A DNA stretch of 64,000 nucleotides from the NCBI GenBank assembly GCA_000611775.1, contig KK106985.1, positions 1,040,291 to 1,104,290 of the forward strand, in the 5' to 3' direction. Positions 11,805-24,464 of the stretch are shown here, in pieces (position 1 is the stretch's first letter; each line of letters opens with the position of its first letter). The notes beneath the pieces are model-generated. The model searched no databases. It was not told where the DNA came from and saw only the letters and a program-made list of their open reading frames with translations. The translations under genes and the position numbers were made by a program. Source of the DNA: Umbilicaria muhlenbergii (lineage: Eukaryota > Ascomycota > Lecanoromycetes > Umbilicariales > Umbilicariaceae).

Positions 11805-12119
11805 TCATTCCCACCATGGCCCCTTTACTACACAAAAGCCCTGTCCGATCCTAGCTAAGCTACCGTAGAACAGCTCCAGCACATCTTTCCCCGCTGGAAA
11901 AATACCCCGATATCTCGGCGCACGAGCAAACTCCGTCCAGCAGCATAGCCTACAAAGCGCCTCGGCACCCTGAAATCCCGTCCGAGAGAAGAAGCGTCAA
12001 GACGCCATAGCGCTCGATCCCAAGCCCGATATGCAAACATCCCCACAGCCCCCCCCCGGCCCCCTGTTCTACCCTACCCCGATGCCCTCCCTCCCCTCCC
12101 CTCCCCCCACTCACACCCC
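11805..12119 (-). CDS. Possible C-terminal exon of the RSC9-like gene beyond the gap
   Basis: Past the gap, one minus-strand frame reads GAEALCRLCWTEFARAPRYR and then a GIFPAGKDVLELFYG-type tail, ending at a TGA (11807-11805). It is preceded by TTTCAG, a possible acceptor. A competing frame ends at 11855. The link to RSC9 is by position only, since the connecting sequence is missing. The far part towards 12119 is G-rich and probably intronic or non-coding. Confidence 0.25.
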
Positions 12120-12313
12120 NNNNNNNNNNNNNNNNNNNNNNNNNNNNNNNNNNNNNNNNNNNNNNNNNNNNNNNNNNNNNNNNNNNNNNNNNNNNNNNNN
12201 NNNNNNNNNNNNNNNNNNNNNNNNNNNNNNNNNNNNNNNNNNNNNNNNNNNNNNNNNNNNNNNNNNNNNNNNNNNNNNNNNNNNNNNNNNNNNNNNNNNN
12301 NNNNNNNNNNNNN
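12120..12313. other. Assembly gap (194 N)
   Basis: A run of N flanked on both sides by C homopolymers and C-rich sequence. The gap interrupts the 3' part of the RSC9-like gene on the minus strand. Its true length is unknown. Confidence 0.99.
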
Positions 12314-15216
12314 CCCCCCCCGCCACCTTGGCCACATTCCGCGCCAAATTCCTCAACACCAACACACTCGTCAGCGGCAACCCAGCCGCATCCCCCCTCT
12401 CATCCACCGCCGTATTGCGCCACCGCTGGCCCAAGAACAGCGCCTCCCGCCCCCCCCAATCCCGCTCGTCCGCATCCGCATCCGCATCCGCACCATCGCC
12501 ACCCTCACCGCCGGCAGAAGTGGCCGGCAGCGACCGATGATGGGTGTGCCGAACTTTGGCCGAAAGTGACGAATCCGGCAGATGCGTCTTGAGGTGCAGC
12601 GCGACCTCATACGGCGACGACGACCCGCGCGTGGCCGCGAAATGGCGACACCCGGCCCAATGGCACTGATACGTCTGCGCGCCCCCCTCGGCGCTATAGC
12701 GGCCGTCCTCTTGCCGCGGCACGCGGAGATGAGTCCCGACGACATGATGCCAGACATGGTCCGGGCCTCGCAAAAACTGGGCGCACGCGCGGCTGGCGCC
12801 GGGCACGCGCCACAGACAGCGGGTGTAGACGCGGCCGTCGGGGTGCATGGGCAGGTGGCGGGGCCGGATGCCCTTGATGATGAATTTGGGGTTGGGGGCG
12901 TTGATGACCTGGGCGTTGGCGCCGGCGAAAGTGGTGCTGACGTTCTTGATGAACTCGGCCGCGGGCAGGAGCGCCGCGGCCGGGGTGCTGAACTCGGAGA
13001 AGCGGGCCTGGTAGGCCTGCCACAGCGCGATCTGCGTGATGTCGCTGTCGGCGTCCTCTTCGAAGCAGGCGCGGAGCCAGTGCGAGGACCGGTCGGGCTC
13101 GTCCGACTTGAGCACCTGTTCGAGGAGGTCGAGCGGCAGGGTCGGGATCTCGGTGGCGGGCACCGCGGGCACGGCCGCGTGCACGAGGCGTTTGGTTTCC
13201 GAGTCGCGCGCGTTGAAGAGGAGGAGGCGGACGAGTTGGTGGATGAGTGGGTCGAGGGACAGGTGGGTGAGGAGGAATTCGACGTTTTCGGGGAGGGCGG
13301 TGAATTGGTAGAGGAAGTCGAGGCAGGCGTGGACGAGCTCTTCGTCGTCAAGCAGGGTCCATTCGCAGATGCGTTGGAGGGCGGAGAGGGGGACGCCTTT
13401 GAGCCGGTTGCTTTCGTCCAGGTTCATGGAGATGCGGCTGATGGCTCGGAGGGAGGTGAGGATGGCTCCGCGGTCGAGGCCGTCGAGTTGCTTGAGGAGC
13501 GAAATGTAGAGGGGGTCGTCAACGTCTAGAGACCAGAATTTGGTGAGCTGCTCTGCTATATCAAGAGCATAGTGCTGCAACTCAATCACGGCGTATGTAT
13601 GTGGCAGATTTAGTGCGATGGACAGAAAGTCGCGAAGAGAGGGTTGGCGAGATAGATAATCAGCGTTGTCATCTAGCAAAGACATATTCCGGATCACCAG
13701 ACCCGCTTCGTTGATCTTGGTGAGTTTTTGGCCAAAACCTTCAGTCTCCAAGTCGTCCAAGGTATCGAGTCGTTGCAGATACTGTATCCTCTTAAGTATA
13801 TCCGGAGTCCCGTTCATCCCATCCAGGACGTGAATGTCGCGTTTCGATTCGAGCTCGTCAAATGATATCTCCCACTTAATGTCATAGTAGAGACTGCTAA
13901 CTTCAAGGACCTTTTCTATCAGGCCTTCTGCAAGACCCGGGAATGCTTCGAACTTGTATTTATCACCTCGCTCATGCGAGATTTTGACGAGATGATGCAG
14001 TGCATAGTCTTGCTCTTCAGGAATACCTGATCTAAGCGCAAGAAGGGTGCGAACATAGATATTAGGACCATCAAAGCCAGCTTTATCAAATTTTAGAACT
14101 AATTATCTCCTGCGGACGCATTGAAACTTACTGCCCGGTAGCATCATTCCTTTGTAGGTGGGCGCACTGGTACCTAATTTCCCGGCCCTAGCCTCTCGGC
14201 TTATCCTCTGACGTTCTTTGAATAGAGTGGGATTGTTGCCAGGAGTGATGACTCCCCGCAATGTCAGAGGCATCTGCGGTCTAGGCTCGTAGTTTGCAAT
14301 ACTAAAGGACATGCTGTTCGGGTTGGATGATGGGTTATTAAGGTAGCTTCCAGCTGATGTCGGAGGCATTGGCTGCGGGGACTGTAGATGGCCTGAGGCA
14401 TGACGAGTTTGGCGCGATGACGACAAGTCTGGCTGGAACAAGACACGTTGAGGAGGCGCTTGACGAAGACCTAAACCTCACAGATAAGCGGACGTTCTTT
14501 AGAGGGAAAGTGACTGGCGCTGATGGTGTAGCATCGCTCTCACCTCTAGAGACACGCCCTCCAGCACTACCAGGGTCGTCAATATCCATCTTCTCTTCCT
14601 TCGGTGTCTTACGCTCCTCATCTCCTGAGCCGTCACTGTCCTGTCCGTTGGTCAAATTGTCTCTGCTTTGAGGTGGTCGGAAGTTTTCTACTGTGCGATT
14701 CAATAGGTCACCTCCTTTTGCGCTGATATTCTCGAGAATCTCCCTTGGCGGTGGCTCTTTGTTGTGAATGGTTTTGATCTCGTAAGCACTACCAAAGACA
14801 GATTAGCAGGAATGTAGAGGAAATAAGGTTGTAATGGAATCGCACGCCAGGTTCTTGTAGTAAACGCTCTTTAGGGCGAAAGCGTAAGCGGCAGTATTGG
14901 TCTGTCCGAGGTTGAAGTCCTGGCCGACCTTACGCCAGGCAAGCTTCTCGGAGCTCACGGCGTCATAGCCGCCACGTTGCATGACAACATTGAAGAGCTT
15001 AAAGAGGTCAATGTGTTTCCCATTGACTCGCGGGCCTAGATCCAACGGGGTGCTAGATACATAGGATCAGCGACGTCGGAGAACATATTGACCGCGTTCA
15101 CTCAAAGTTCCGACGTACCCCCTCTGTTCGTGAAAGGCTCTCAGCGCGTCGAAGAAGGCCTCCTGCTCCGGTGATCCATCTACAGATACCTCACGGGGTA
15201 GTCGTGGCGGCGCCAT
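12314..15216 (-). CDS. RSC9: RSC9-like ARID subunit of the RSC chromatin remodeller (3' end in gap)
   Basis: Exons on the minus strand: 15216-15119, 15052-14846, 14788-14544, 14470-14132, then 14080 (or 14098) down to the gap at 12313. Splicing gives an N-terminus beginning MAPPRLPREV. The ARID region (about residues 18-105) contains VNGKHIDLFKLFNVVMQRGG and KLAWRKVGQ; AAYEIKTIHNKEPP follows. Later blocks (GFDGPNIYVRTLLALRSGIPE, HHLVKISHERGDKYKF) match remembered filamentous-fungal Rsc9 proteins. A C2H2-like motif (YQCHWAGC to HLKTH) lies near residue 820. About 885 codons precede the gap. RSC remodels nucleosomes at promoters, and ARID subunits contact DNA. The fourth acceptor is uncertain: AAAG at 14081 restores the family sequence PGTGFDGPN, whereas TTAG at 14099 adds six residues. 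Confidence 0.85.
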
Positions 15217-15888
15217 TGTCTCTCGATAATTGTGACTCTGGTTTCAAGATCCCAGTCGCCACTCTCTAATTCTTGCTGCGCTATCGATGGCCATGCATCT
15301 CCAAACTTGGCTGTCACAGCGCACAAGGAAATATAAAGCATATACTCCAGAGCATATACTCCAAGTCCCATCTGATGTCGATGGGCCTCTTCTTCTGCGG
15401 CAGGCTACGCGAACCGCGAACCTTCAGCCTCCCTCAGCCCTGCCAGAAAGCTTAGGCTTCGGAACTCTGCCTCCGATTCTCCGTCTTCCGTCATGCGTCT
15501 TCCGTCTTGCGTCTTCCGTCTCCAGTTACCTTACCTTAGGTTTGTTCCAAAGCAGGCTTGCACGTGCTCGCTTGCCTTAGGGCTCCCCATCATGACTGGC
15601 TTGTTCCCCGGGAGGAGCAGAGATTTCACATCGCTCCTCTCTCCTCTCTCCTCTCTCCTCCGATCTTATCCTTGCATGCTTTCACTGCAACTTCCAACTG
15701 TTTAATCTTCAGTAATCCATCATCTCCTATCATCCAACATCGTCGAGTATCGTACACGGATAGCTACTGGGTTGCTTTTCTACTCCTGCTTCAAGTCTGC
15801 TTCAAGACTTGCTGGCCAGCTCTTACGTTCCTATATTTGAGAGAAGAAACATCTTACAGCTGCTCCATTGGAGCTGACGTCACTGAAC
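15217..15888. other. Divergent promoter region between RSC9-like and Rec114-like genes
   Basis: Both flanking genes read outwards from here. Pyrimidine tracts are present, including a TCTCC repeat at about 15633-15661, plus a run of CGTCTTC-type repeats at 15480-15520. Small ORFs in all frames look random. Confidence 0.6.
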
Positions 15889-17852
15889 ATGGCCACTCCA
15901 TCTCAACGCTTCTCTTCTTCTCAATCTCAGAAGAAGATGTCTCTCCCCAAACCGAAACTTCAGTCTCAGCACCAATCTCCTATTGCTCTTGATAATTTGC
16001 TCAGCATGCCGCTCGCGAAATACTCGTATGCTACTACGGTGGCGCTTCAGTCGAAGCCTCCTTGGACTCATCTACCAGATCGAGATAACATGTTTGCCGT
16101 TCTCGATTTGGTCAGCGCCACGGGAGCCGGCGGTAGCGTAAATCAGCGAAATATCTTGAAGGTGGTTAGGGCAAGTGATCTCATCGTATGCTACACCTCA
16201 TTCGTCCGGAATACATGTTGACCATTTGATTAATTTCATATCCCGTCCTTAAGTTACTAACGTCACGTGTGTGGTTAGGAGTGCATCGATCTCGATGACC
16301 TACAACAACAAGCGCTCAGGGATGAAGACTGTGCTAGGTTCATGAACTTTCAGGATGCTGATCGCTTGGTCCTCATCATTGTCAAGGTTCCGCTTCTTGC
16401 GATACGTTACCCCTTACCCAACGGCCAGGTAAGGGGGCCAAGTTGATTTGATGATTACGGTCCTGACGAGAAGTATAACAGATTCGAAGGCTACAGATGA
16501 AATTTGTCCAAGAATATGACTACACCATGACTGTAAGTCTGCTCCAGCGGCTAAAACTACCGATTCGAGATCCAAATCCTACCTCCAGACCGCAAACAGC
16601 TCTCTCCTATAACTCTTCAACCGCACAGCCACGTCCAGCAAACGCCGCGCCACAGCCTCATGAAGCACATCTCAGCAGCCAGCGAGCCAATATTTCTGCA
16701 CCGCCGAGCCGTGACATTGCTGCTGCAAGATCTTCCAGTGTGATGCTTGGGTCCAATCCAATCCTTGGTTCTGGTCACATCACTAGACTCGCACAACCTT
16801 CGGCTACTCTCCATAGGTCCACATCAATGTTCGATCATGGTTCGCGAGACGAGCTACTTCCTCCAGCTCGGCCGTCTTCGTCATCTATTACACTCGACAC
16901 TGTCCCGAATCTACGGCACGCTCCCAGCGGCCCGACAGGCCTGCTTTCGGACAAGCACTTCGGCCCCTCCGGACCAATTCTGGAAAGCCCAGTAGGCATT
17001 GCAACCAGTCACCGCTCCGTCGGAGGCGTATTTGAGAGCTCAGCGGTTCAGGCCAGTTCAACCCCGCCTATGTCTCGGCGAGCGCTATTTGTCGAGGAGC
17101 TTGCAGGGGCGTCACGTTCTTTGGATGCAGGCTTCAATAATAATGACAACCTAGATCAGCTTTTACCTCCAAAGCGTGATCTTCCTTTCGCTAAGCCTAA
17201 GTCTAAACCGCCCAGCAGAGAAGCCTTACCCGCTCTGCAACCTACCTCGAGCTCAGATCCGCTCTGGACAGCTAACAGAATGGGACTCAAAAAGCCTGCC
17301 ACGACTACGGCCTCCAAACTGGACGCCAAAGCCAAACATCCCACTTCAGCAGCCGTTGGACCAAAGTTCTTTTCCACTGATTTATCAGCTACTGAGTGCA
17401 GCAAAAACACACTAACTTCAAGCTTCAAACCCTCAACTCCCCTTCCTTCATCCATATACGCTTGGACCGATGTTCCACCGTCGAGTCCACCGGTGGCCTA
17501 CGTTGTGGGCAATCGCCCTTTACCCTCTCTTATCCCTGCCGGAGAAAACCAGAGGAACCCAGGTCGACCCCAAGGACCTACAGAACAAACCACAAAGTTA
17601 GTGGATAACGAAGTGTCGGACGAGTACTTCGCCAGGATTGACGCCTTCCTTCAAAAGCACCACAATCGCCCATTAGCAGAGACGTACTTCGATGGTGCTG
17701 CAGCGGGCCGGGCTGCCTTTGCAGCACTGCCGGAGGCAGAGAGATTGGCAGCTATCGATGCGGAGATTGTTGAGTGTATCATGGATGACGATTTTCTGCA
17801 ACTCTGTGAGGATGTGGACAAGTCTTGGAAGAGGATTGCACTTGGCTTCTGA
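15889..17852 (+). CDS. Rec114/Rec7-like meiotic recombination protein (tentative)
   Basis: Three exons: 15889-16185, 16279-16428 and 16482-17852, all in phase 0; 605 residues. The N-terminal 165 residues look like one folded domain: LAKYSYATTV, then CIDLDDLQQQ, then LVLIIVKVPLLAIRYPLPNG, joined by splicing to IRRLQMKFVQEYDYTMTVS. The RRLQ-F-DY arrangement is what I remember of the PH-like domain of Rec114 (Rec7 in fission yeast). A long Ser/Pro-rich disordered middle follows. A conserved-looking helical tail (residues about 525-605) with acidic and Trp residues (MDDDFLQLCEDVDKSW) would fit the Mei4-binding end. Rec114 proteins work with Mei4 to activate Spo11 breaks on meiotic chromosome axes. 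A GTAAGT inside exon 3 (about 16531) is read through here because the frame stays sensible. Confidence 0.5.
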
Positions 17853-18764
17853 GGAAACCTTTAATCAGTATCAAGTGAACGAAGGTCATTTTGTGGATGG
17901 CTATCTAACCTGTCTGGATATCTCCGCTTCGTCCATTCGATTTTCTGCACCATCTAGCTTTCGATATTTATCACGGTGCATGGCTGGCGCTTTATACCCT
18001 TCTGCTTACATTTGCTGCATCCTCAGGCCGTAGGTCTACTTACAGCTTCCTTGTACCTATTATCGCTGCTGGTCAGCTGTGCAGAAAGCTGAAATAACAC
18101 AACAAGCTTTGCCACTCGTGTCACACTTGCTACTTCATGAGATATGCATAAGTGACATGCTGACGCTATCGCTCAGGTGAAACGCTGGAAGATCATCGCC
18201 AAGTCGAATTCAACACCGGTCCACACCCACCACCCCGAGAACCCAATTCTTCATGATCTCCTGCTAGAACCCAAATAACGTCCACCGACTCTCAACGACT
18301 CCAACCCCGTATTGCGTTCTGCGCATATCGTATCACCCTTCCTCAAATCTCCCAAATTCATACAGCGCCGTAAGCCGCTGTAAACCGCTGCCGACAACAT
18401 CTGACTACCGCCCAGTCAATCGCCTTCAACGGAACCACCAGCCGCGACAGCTGTTCAGCTGATTCCCGCTTGATCTTCCAACTCTCGCGGCTTATAAAGA
18501 GCCGATTTATCCGTCAGTTGAATTTGTCCAAAGCGTTGTCGTGAACAATCCATTCATCGCGTAGCTACTTTGTAGCCATGTTGTCTCCCCGCACGAAAGT
18601 CGGATGAGTCGGGCAGATGTGGTGCTGAAGGTTGAGATCCCGATCTAAAGCTCATCTCGAGTATTAGAGACACCCATCCGAACGATGCTGCGTCCCCGGC
18701 AACAGTACGCCCCACACATATTCACCTCGCCGACTTCTCCATCCCATCAACCTGACCCACTCTC
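17853..18764. other. Intergenic between convergent genes
   Basis: 3' flanks of the Rec114-like and E1-alpha genes. No recognisable coding, RNA or repeat signal beyond short random ORFs. Confidence 0.55.
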
Positions 18765-20409
18765 CTACAACCCTCCCCTCCCACCCTCAAACTCATCAAC
18801 ATCATACTCATCCGGATACCTCTCCAACACCCCCCTCAACTCCTCCATCTGCCCCTTCGCCTCCTCCGTAACCTCCTCATAAACCCCCTCAAACATCCAC
18901 CGCAACCGCGGTCTCTTCTCCCTCTCCGCCTCGCCAAACGCCCTGAGCACATCCCTCCGAATCCGACTCCTCGCCTCCGCATCCCTCTCCGCGTCCCAAA
19001 TCCCCTTCCGCTCCATCCACTTCCGGAGCCGCGTAACGGGATTATCCCTCCGCTTCCAATCCTCGACCTCGACCCTGGCTCGATACGCAAAACTATCATC
19101 ACTAGTACTATGATGACTAACCCGATAACTCATCGCCTCGACCAACACCGGCTTCCCCCCGCCCTCCAACGCCATCCCTCTCGCAACCCGCACCGCCTCC
19201 CTAACAGCAAAGACATCATTCCCGTCCACGCGCACAGTGTCAATACCGTACCCGACGCCGCGACTCGCGATGCCGTCGCCGCGGTATTGCTCGAGCGTGG
19301 GCGTACTGATGGCGTAGCCGTTGTTGCGGCAGATGAAGACGACGGGGCAGGCGCGGGTGGCGGCGATGTTGAGGGCGGCGTGGAAGTCGCCTTCGCTGGC
19401 GGCGCCTTCGCCGAAGTAGCAGGCGACGATGCGGGAGGGGAGGGAGGGGTTGAGGAGGGCTTGCAGTTTGAGGGCGTAGGCGGCGCCGGAGGCTTGGGGG
19501 ATTTGGGTGGCGAGGGGGGAGGAGATGGTGTGCTGGGTTGGAGAAGTGTTAGCGAGTATGGGGTTGGTGGGGAGGAAAGTGGAGGAGAGGGGATTGGGGG
19601 AAGATGATGTTGTTGGGGGGGGGGGACAGACGATGTTTAGTTTGCTGCTGCCGTAGTGCACGGGCATGTTGCGGCCTTTGCCAACGTCTTTGCGGTTGGC
19701 GAATAGTTGCGACATGAAGTCTTCGAGGGTGAAGCCGCGTTGTTGGAAGACGCCTGTTTCGCGGTATTGGGCAAAGATGACGTCGTCGGGGGTTAGGGCC
19801 GATGCGGAACCGACGGCTATGCCTTCTTCGCCTGCTGAGACCTGGCGTGCGTTAGGGCTTTGGCTTGGCGGGTGGGTTGCGGGGAGTGCGTACCATGTAG
19901 AAACTTAGCCTGCCTTGTCGCTGGGCGTCGAACATGATGAGGTCCATGATGCTGACTATCCTTGCACAGTGCCTTTAGCATGTTCCTTTCGTCGAAGGCA
20001 TACAACGGATGTAGCAGGTGGCGCACCAGTCAACATGTTCTTATACCATGTCAAAACCTCATCGTCACTCACGTCCGGTGGATCCCGGTCCTTATCCACG
20101 ATGACTCCATCTGAGTCCATCACTCGGAATGTGGGTATGGCGGGATGGGTGGAAGGTCGCTCGAACGAGAGCTTCGTGGTGAACTTGCTGTTGACGGCGC
20201 CGGGAAAGTGTACACTAGATAATCATTTAATTATTACCTTCATAGCGCGGGAATTGATAAAAGACTGACTGATCAGAGCCTGGCCGCTGTGATATAGAGC
20301 TCCATCGAACGGAGCGGCCCAGATGTAGACCCCCCGAATGGGGCCTGTATGGGCGCAAGCAGCGGGACCAGCCCATCTGCAGACTGCATTGCGCACTTCG
20401 CAACGACAT
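18765..20409 (-). CDS. BCKDHA: Branched-chain alpha-keto acid dehydrogenase E1 alpha subunit, mitochondrial
   Basis: Five exons: 20409-20270, 20214-20027, 19955-19894, 19841-19632 and 19532-18765; 455 residues. Exon 1 (MSLRSAQCSLQMGWSRCLRP onwards, Arg/Ser-rich, few acids) is a fitting mitochondrial presequence. The core follows: VHFPGAVNSKF, MLTVSIMDLIMFDAQRQGR, VSAGEEG, GRNMPVHYGS, then HTISSPLATQIPQ. The thiamine diphosphate/Mg site is GEGAASEGDFHAALN to CRNNGYA (241-272). SYRVSHHSTSDDS (335-347) is the phosphorylation loop by which the kinase silences this enzyme in animals. With E1 beta it decarboxylates the keto acids of Leu, Ile and Val in the mitochondrial matrix. Four introns, each supported by phase and family continuity; the fourth carries a long C run (about 19613-19625). 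Confidence 0.93.
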
Positions 20410-21197
20410 CTCTGCTAGCGGCTGATCATGATGGCTTTGACAAGCTGTTTCGCAGTGTGAGATCTCCAAAGCCCTTGCGACAAGTAATGCGTGTGGGAGA
20501 GCCGATTCCCGTCGGCTTGCATCGGTATAGCCCACAGGGCTGACGCCTCGCTTTGCGTCCCCATCGTGGCGAGCAACATCGTCACAGTTCTTTGCACTCT
20601 GACAACCCTCAAGGCAGTTGGCAGAGTTCTAGATGTCTATTGCTTGAAGAAGCTAGATTTTGCCAATCGCAGCCGCATAGCTCATAATGAACATACAACC
20701 CATTACCTTGAATACTACTCATCCCCTTAAAATATGTCCATAAATGAAACAGAAGCGCCTGATCATCCATCCAACCCATTATCCTCACCGACAGACCAGC
20801 TTCTACCTAAAGCCACCCGATGCAGCTGTCACGGGTTCAAAAATCGGGTCTGTCACAGTAACAAGGCGCCGAACATCTCAGTTTCCGCCATGCTCTGAAA
20901 GACGCTACCAGGAGTGAGAAGGGTGATTGTGGTCCCTGATAGAATAAGGGATGCTGACGGCTGTGGTGCCAGGCGAGCAAATGCTTTAATGGGGGGAGGG
21001 GTGTTGCGGAACGTGTGCCTTGTCAGTGTATACAGTCCGGAGAGCTTGTCCAATCAACAGCACGCGGTCAAGGTGAGTGGCAACTACGGAAATCCACAGT
21101 TTACTCTTTTCGAACATTGTGATACATCACTGCAGATTACACGCATCGTACCTCGTAAGTTGTCACGCTTGAGAGCCACCCTAGCTGGATATTTATT
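20410..21197. other. Intergenic
   Basis: Upstream of E1 alpha and downstream of a GNAT gene. Several short ORFs, none supported. The ORF 20227-20535 (-) is the E1-alpha exon 1 read through with its upstream leader. Confidence 0.55.
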
Positions 21198-21909
21198 CTA
21201 ATGGTCACTCTTGTAAAGCATTGCAGGCATAGAGAGCTTCTCTTCCTCTCCTTTGACCTGCACGTCCACAGTACCCACTATCTTGAATCCCAGGTGAGTA
21301 TACAGCGGATGTCCCATCGGAGTGGAAAATAATGTGACGGCCAGGTTTCGTTCCCTTGCTAAGGTCATGCCCCACAGACAGTGTTGCGTCGCAGCGCCAC
21401 GCCGTTGGTAATCCGGGTGGGTCGCGAGAACTGCAAGATATAGTTGAGAACTGCCATACACCATATCGAAGTACGTCTCCTTTGCTTTCACTAGAGCTGA
21501 TCTGTAAGCCATCGCTCGGTTTCGATCGACATCCCGTCGCCCTCCGCATTCACCTAGAACTATGTAACAATATCAGCGAACGAACCGATCGTCGAGTTAA
21601 TAGATTGCTCATACCTTTAGGAAATGGGGTCTCTTTGCTGTATTGGAGCACCCATACGGCCAACGCTACTGGTTTCTCTATGCTGTCATCTTCATTCGAT
21701 AGTGAGGTAACAACTTTGACAAGGTAGTGGTCCTCCCCGGGATCGGCCAAGAGAGTTTTGTATGCCTCTCGGGTGCACCTCCAATGATCTTCTGGATACT
21801 CCCGCAAATGAGGATATAAATATTTCGTTTGGGGGTCTGTAGAGAAGGCAGCACAGTCGATGTCAGTCAGGAAGTCTAGATCGTCCGCCGTCGCTGTGCG
21901 CAACTCCAT
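21198..21909 (-). CDS. GNAT-family N-acetyltransferase
   Basis: Two exons: 21909-21615 and 21559-21198, with a 55-bp intron; 218 residues. It begins MELRTATADDLDFLTDIDCA, a usual GNAT N-terminus in which the protein enters the fold at once. Motif A is LYLAVLATHPDYQRRGAA (Q-R-R-G-A, acetyl-CoA pyrophosphate loop). Motif B is LYTHLGFKIVG, close to the end. Splicing joins PFPKV to LGECGGRRDVDRNRAMAYR. These fungal GNATs are usually annotated without substrate; no substrate can be deduced here. Probably cytosolic, as there is no signal or membrane segment. Confidence 0.82.
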
Positions 21910-24464
21910 GAGCCTTAGACTCGGTGGCAGAAGGGCAGAGGTGCCGACAACAATGCGAATCGCTCAGTCGATGTATGAAAGCAATCTAAGCGCTGGTGGC
22001 TGATAGCGGGTCATGCCGGTCAAGCGTTTGGATTTAACATGGACGGGACGCGCAGTGCGGTTACCTATCGAGGCAGCCGGCAAGCGTGTTAGCCTCGAGC
22101 AGCGCCTGTGCAACCCGTTGCCTTACGATATGCAGCTGCAGGGAAGAGCACACCACCCATTCCATATTTTCTAAGGGTACGGAGTACTCCACAGAGCCAC
22201 TGCGACATTATGCATCAAAAGCTGGGGAATATACGGTCTGTGTTCTGACTCGAGGAAAAGAACCGCGCGGCTGGGCTATACTGGTGGCTCCTTCTCTCTG
22301 GGTGATACCGTGGTAGTGAGTGTGTAAGGTTGTTTAGGATAGTGGGTGATAGAGGCTGACTTATGATAGACTCAGATTGGTTCTGTGCAGCATAGGAGGC
22401 CAGGAGTGATTCTCTGCCACTGGAGGCGCAGTCTTGAACGTACATTACCAGAATGTCGCAGACGACGTTGTGAAAGGGCTTTTGATCCTCAGGATTTTGC
22501 CGTGCAAGCCTGTTCTAGCTTACGTACCGTCATTGAATGCTGGTAAGTGCTTATTCTTGTACTCAGACTTGGAGCCGAGTTGAGAAAATGAGCTAAGAGT
22601 GTGTTCAGCACACCAATCAAATCGAGAACGTGAGGAAAGTCCCTTTTGGAAATCCCCACTGATCATGTTTTCATACATGTCTTCGTACCCACGCTTATCT
22701 CCCAAATAACTCGCTAATTGAGAGATCAGGATCACGTTCTCCTATGGCGTGTAGAGTTTAGGGTTAGCCCTCGCAGGACGTCAATGCCGCACCCTATGTG
22801 TTAATCCTGTGATGTCCTACACAGCATGCTCCCGAGCATATAAAGCGAGAACTGATATTTTGAGACCTAGAATGATTCATTGATTCCGCGAAAAGTTTAT
22901 GATGTCCGCTATCTCAAATCAAGCACCTGAGTAGAAGCAAAGCTGTTCTGCCGACTCGCCTATTAAGTACGCTATGACAGACTCAATCCCCGCGAGATAT
23001 GCGCCGGAAAGCTAACAGTGAGCTTTTCAGGGGTTAAGACAACTCCCCCCTGACCAAGCACGTGGTCTAGTAATCACTGGAGGAAAGCCGTCCGGGAGAG
23101 CCCTAGACAGGACGAGGGAGCTTCACACTGGGCGTGGCTGCGCAGAAGTGACTACGAGCCCAGTGAATCACTTGTGTGGGTCGAAAGAGGTTCCGACCGA
23201 GTGGCAAGTATCTGCGCCGTCATTTAGTCGAGCATCAAAGCGGGACATTCCTGATTCAGTTTGACCCTCACCTGTTGCCTCGACTATGGATCGCATTAGA
23301 ACTGTCTGGTTGAGGCTCAACAACAAGCTCGCCCGACCCAAGAGTGATTTTTCCTGTGCGCATGGAGGTGGTGTATGAGCAGCCCCTCATCGTGTAACCT
23401 CGTACAACGCATCTGGGATCATGTTAGCTTATGCTTATTGTTGCCGTTTCCGAGAAAGCTCTGCCATAGGTTCCTGTTATTTTCTCTCCAGCGGCGCACC
23501 GCCAGTGCATTTTGAAATCAATCAGTGTATGTGCTAAAACATTCACGTTGTGCTTCCCCCATTTTGAGGGCCCGACCGTGTAGCGGTGAGATGGTAGCTT
23601 TCCTTGCGCTGTTCACAAATCAAGCCAGCTGCATTAATAGTCTGGCAGAAAAGTTTCAAATCCTCCAACCCCTGACTGCTTATCAACGGGTGGCATTGCG
23701 CAGGAAGCAGATGTTCAGGTTGTACAACCATTACATTCACCCGCGATAGTGGCTGCCATGGTCCATCTAGATCGCAGTTTTATCATTGATCGCACATTCG
23801 TCTCTTGCTCCTGCAGATTCCTCGAGGCCAAGCAGGTGCTTATGAGAGCCCAAGTTTTACAAAACGTTTGCTCATCGATTGCGGGCTTTTCGATAACGCA
23901 GTAGCCTAGCATGCCTAGGGAGAAGACGGTGACTCGGGAGTGTTTGCGCACGAGCGACCAATAGAAGCGCACCTAGAGTTTACCTCCCAATAGGCACGGC
24001 AGGGCGCCTTCATTGATACCGCTAAAAGTGACTGCCTGGGGCCGCGGATCCTAATCGAGGTCACTTTATGCAACCACACTTTTCCAAAGTGGGAACACAA
24101 GACTCCAAATCTAGACGCCTTTAGACAACGCTGCAGACTTAGAGTAAGGCAAGTTTCAGGGCTTTCTATCAGAGTTTAAGTGGTGTTTTCATAGTAGTAG
24201 ACTCTCGTCTTGTAAATCATTCCATTTGCCTCATGGTCTGCGTACTAATGTATTTTTGTAGCCGTAGCAGAATTGTGGGCTGGTAGAGAGGCCGAGCCAG
24301 CCATATCTGTACTGGGGGTACTAAACGCAAGGATGCGAGTCCAATGAGCATTTACGTCAGTGTAGCGATGAATGCCGCAGCGTCTCCGCTTTGCAGTATT
24401 CTGCCTAAGTTGAATTTCTACCTCTTCTTAGCCTCTCTGCTTTGGAAGTTTTCCCCTTACAATC
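21910..24464. other. 2.5-kb stretch without a recognisable gene
   Basis: AT-richer than the flanking core genes, with only short ORFs (under 90 codons). There is a TATA-like CATATAAAG at about 22847 with no identifiable gene after it, and a TTTAGGGTTAG string near 22749 that is too short to be telomeric. I see no terminal repeats or transposase remnants. It may be degraded repeat DNA or a non-coding transcript region upstream of the MFS gene. Confidence 0.5.

Noticed and set aside
12371-13351. 326-codon minus-strand ORF rich in Ser/Pro/Arg
   Set aside because: Frame-shifted shadow of the RSC9-like exon, which has clear family sequence in the other frame.
12582-13529. 315-codon plus-strand ORF rich in Gly/Glu/Val
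   Set aside because: Exact antisense of the RSC9-like coding exon; the composition follows from the GC-rich codon bias of the real gene.
22745-22765. TTTAGGGTTAG telomere-like string
   Set aside because: Fewer than two repeat units; no array, so chance or a relic too small to call.
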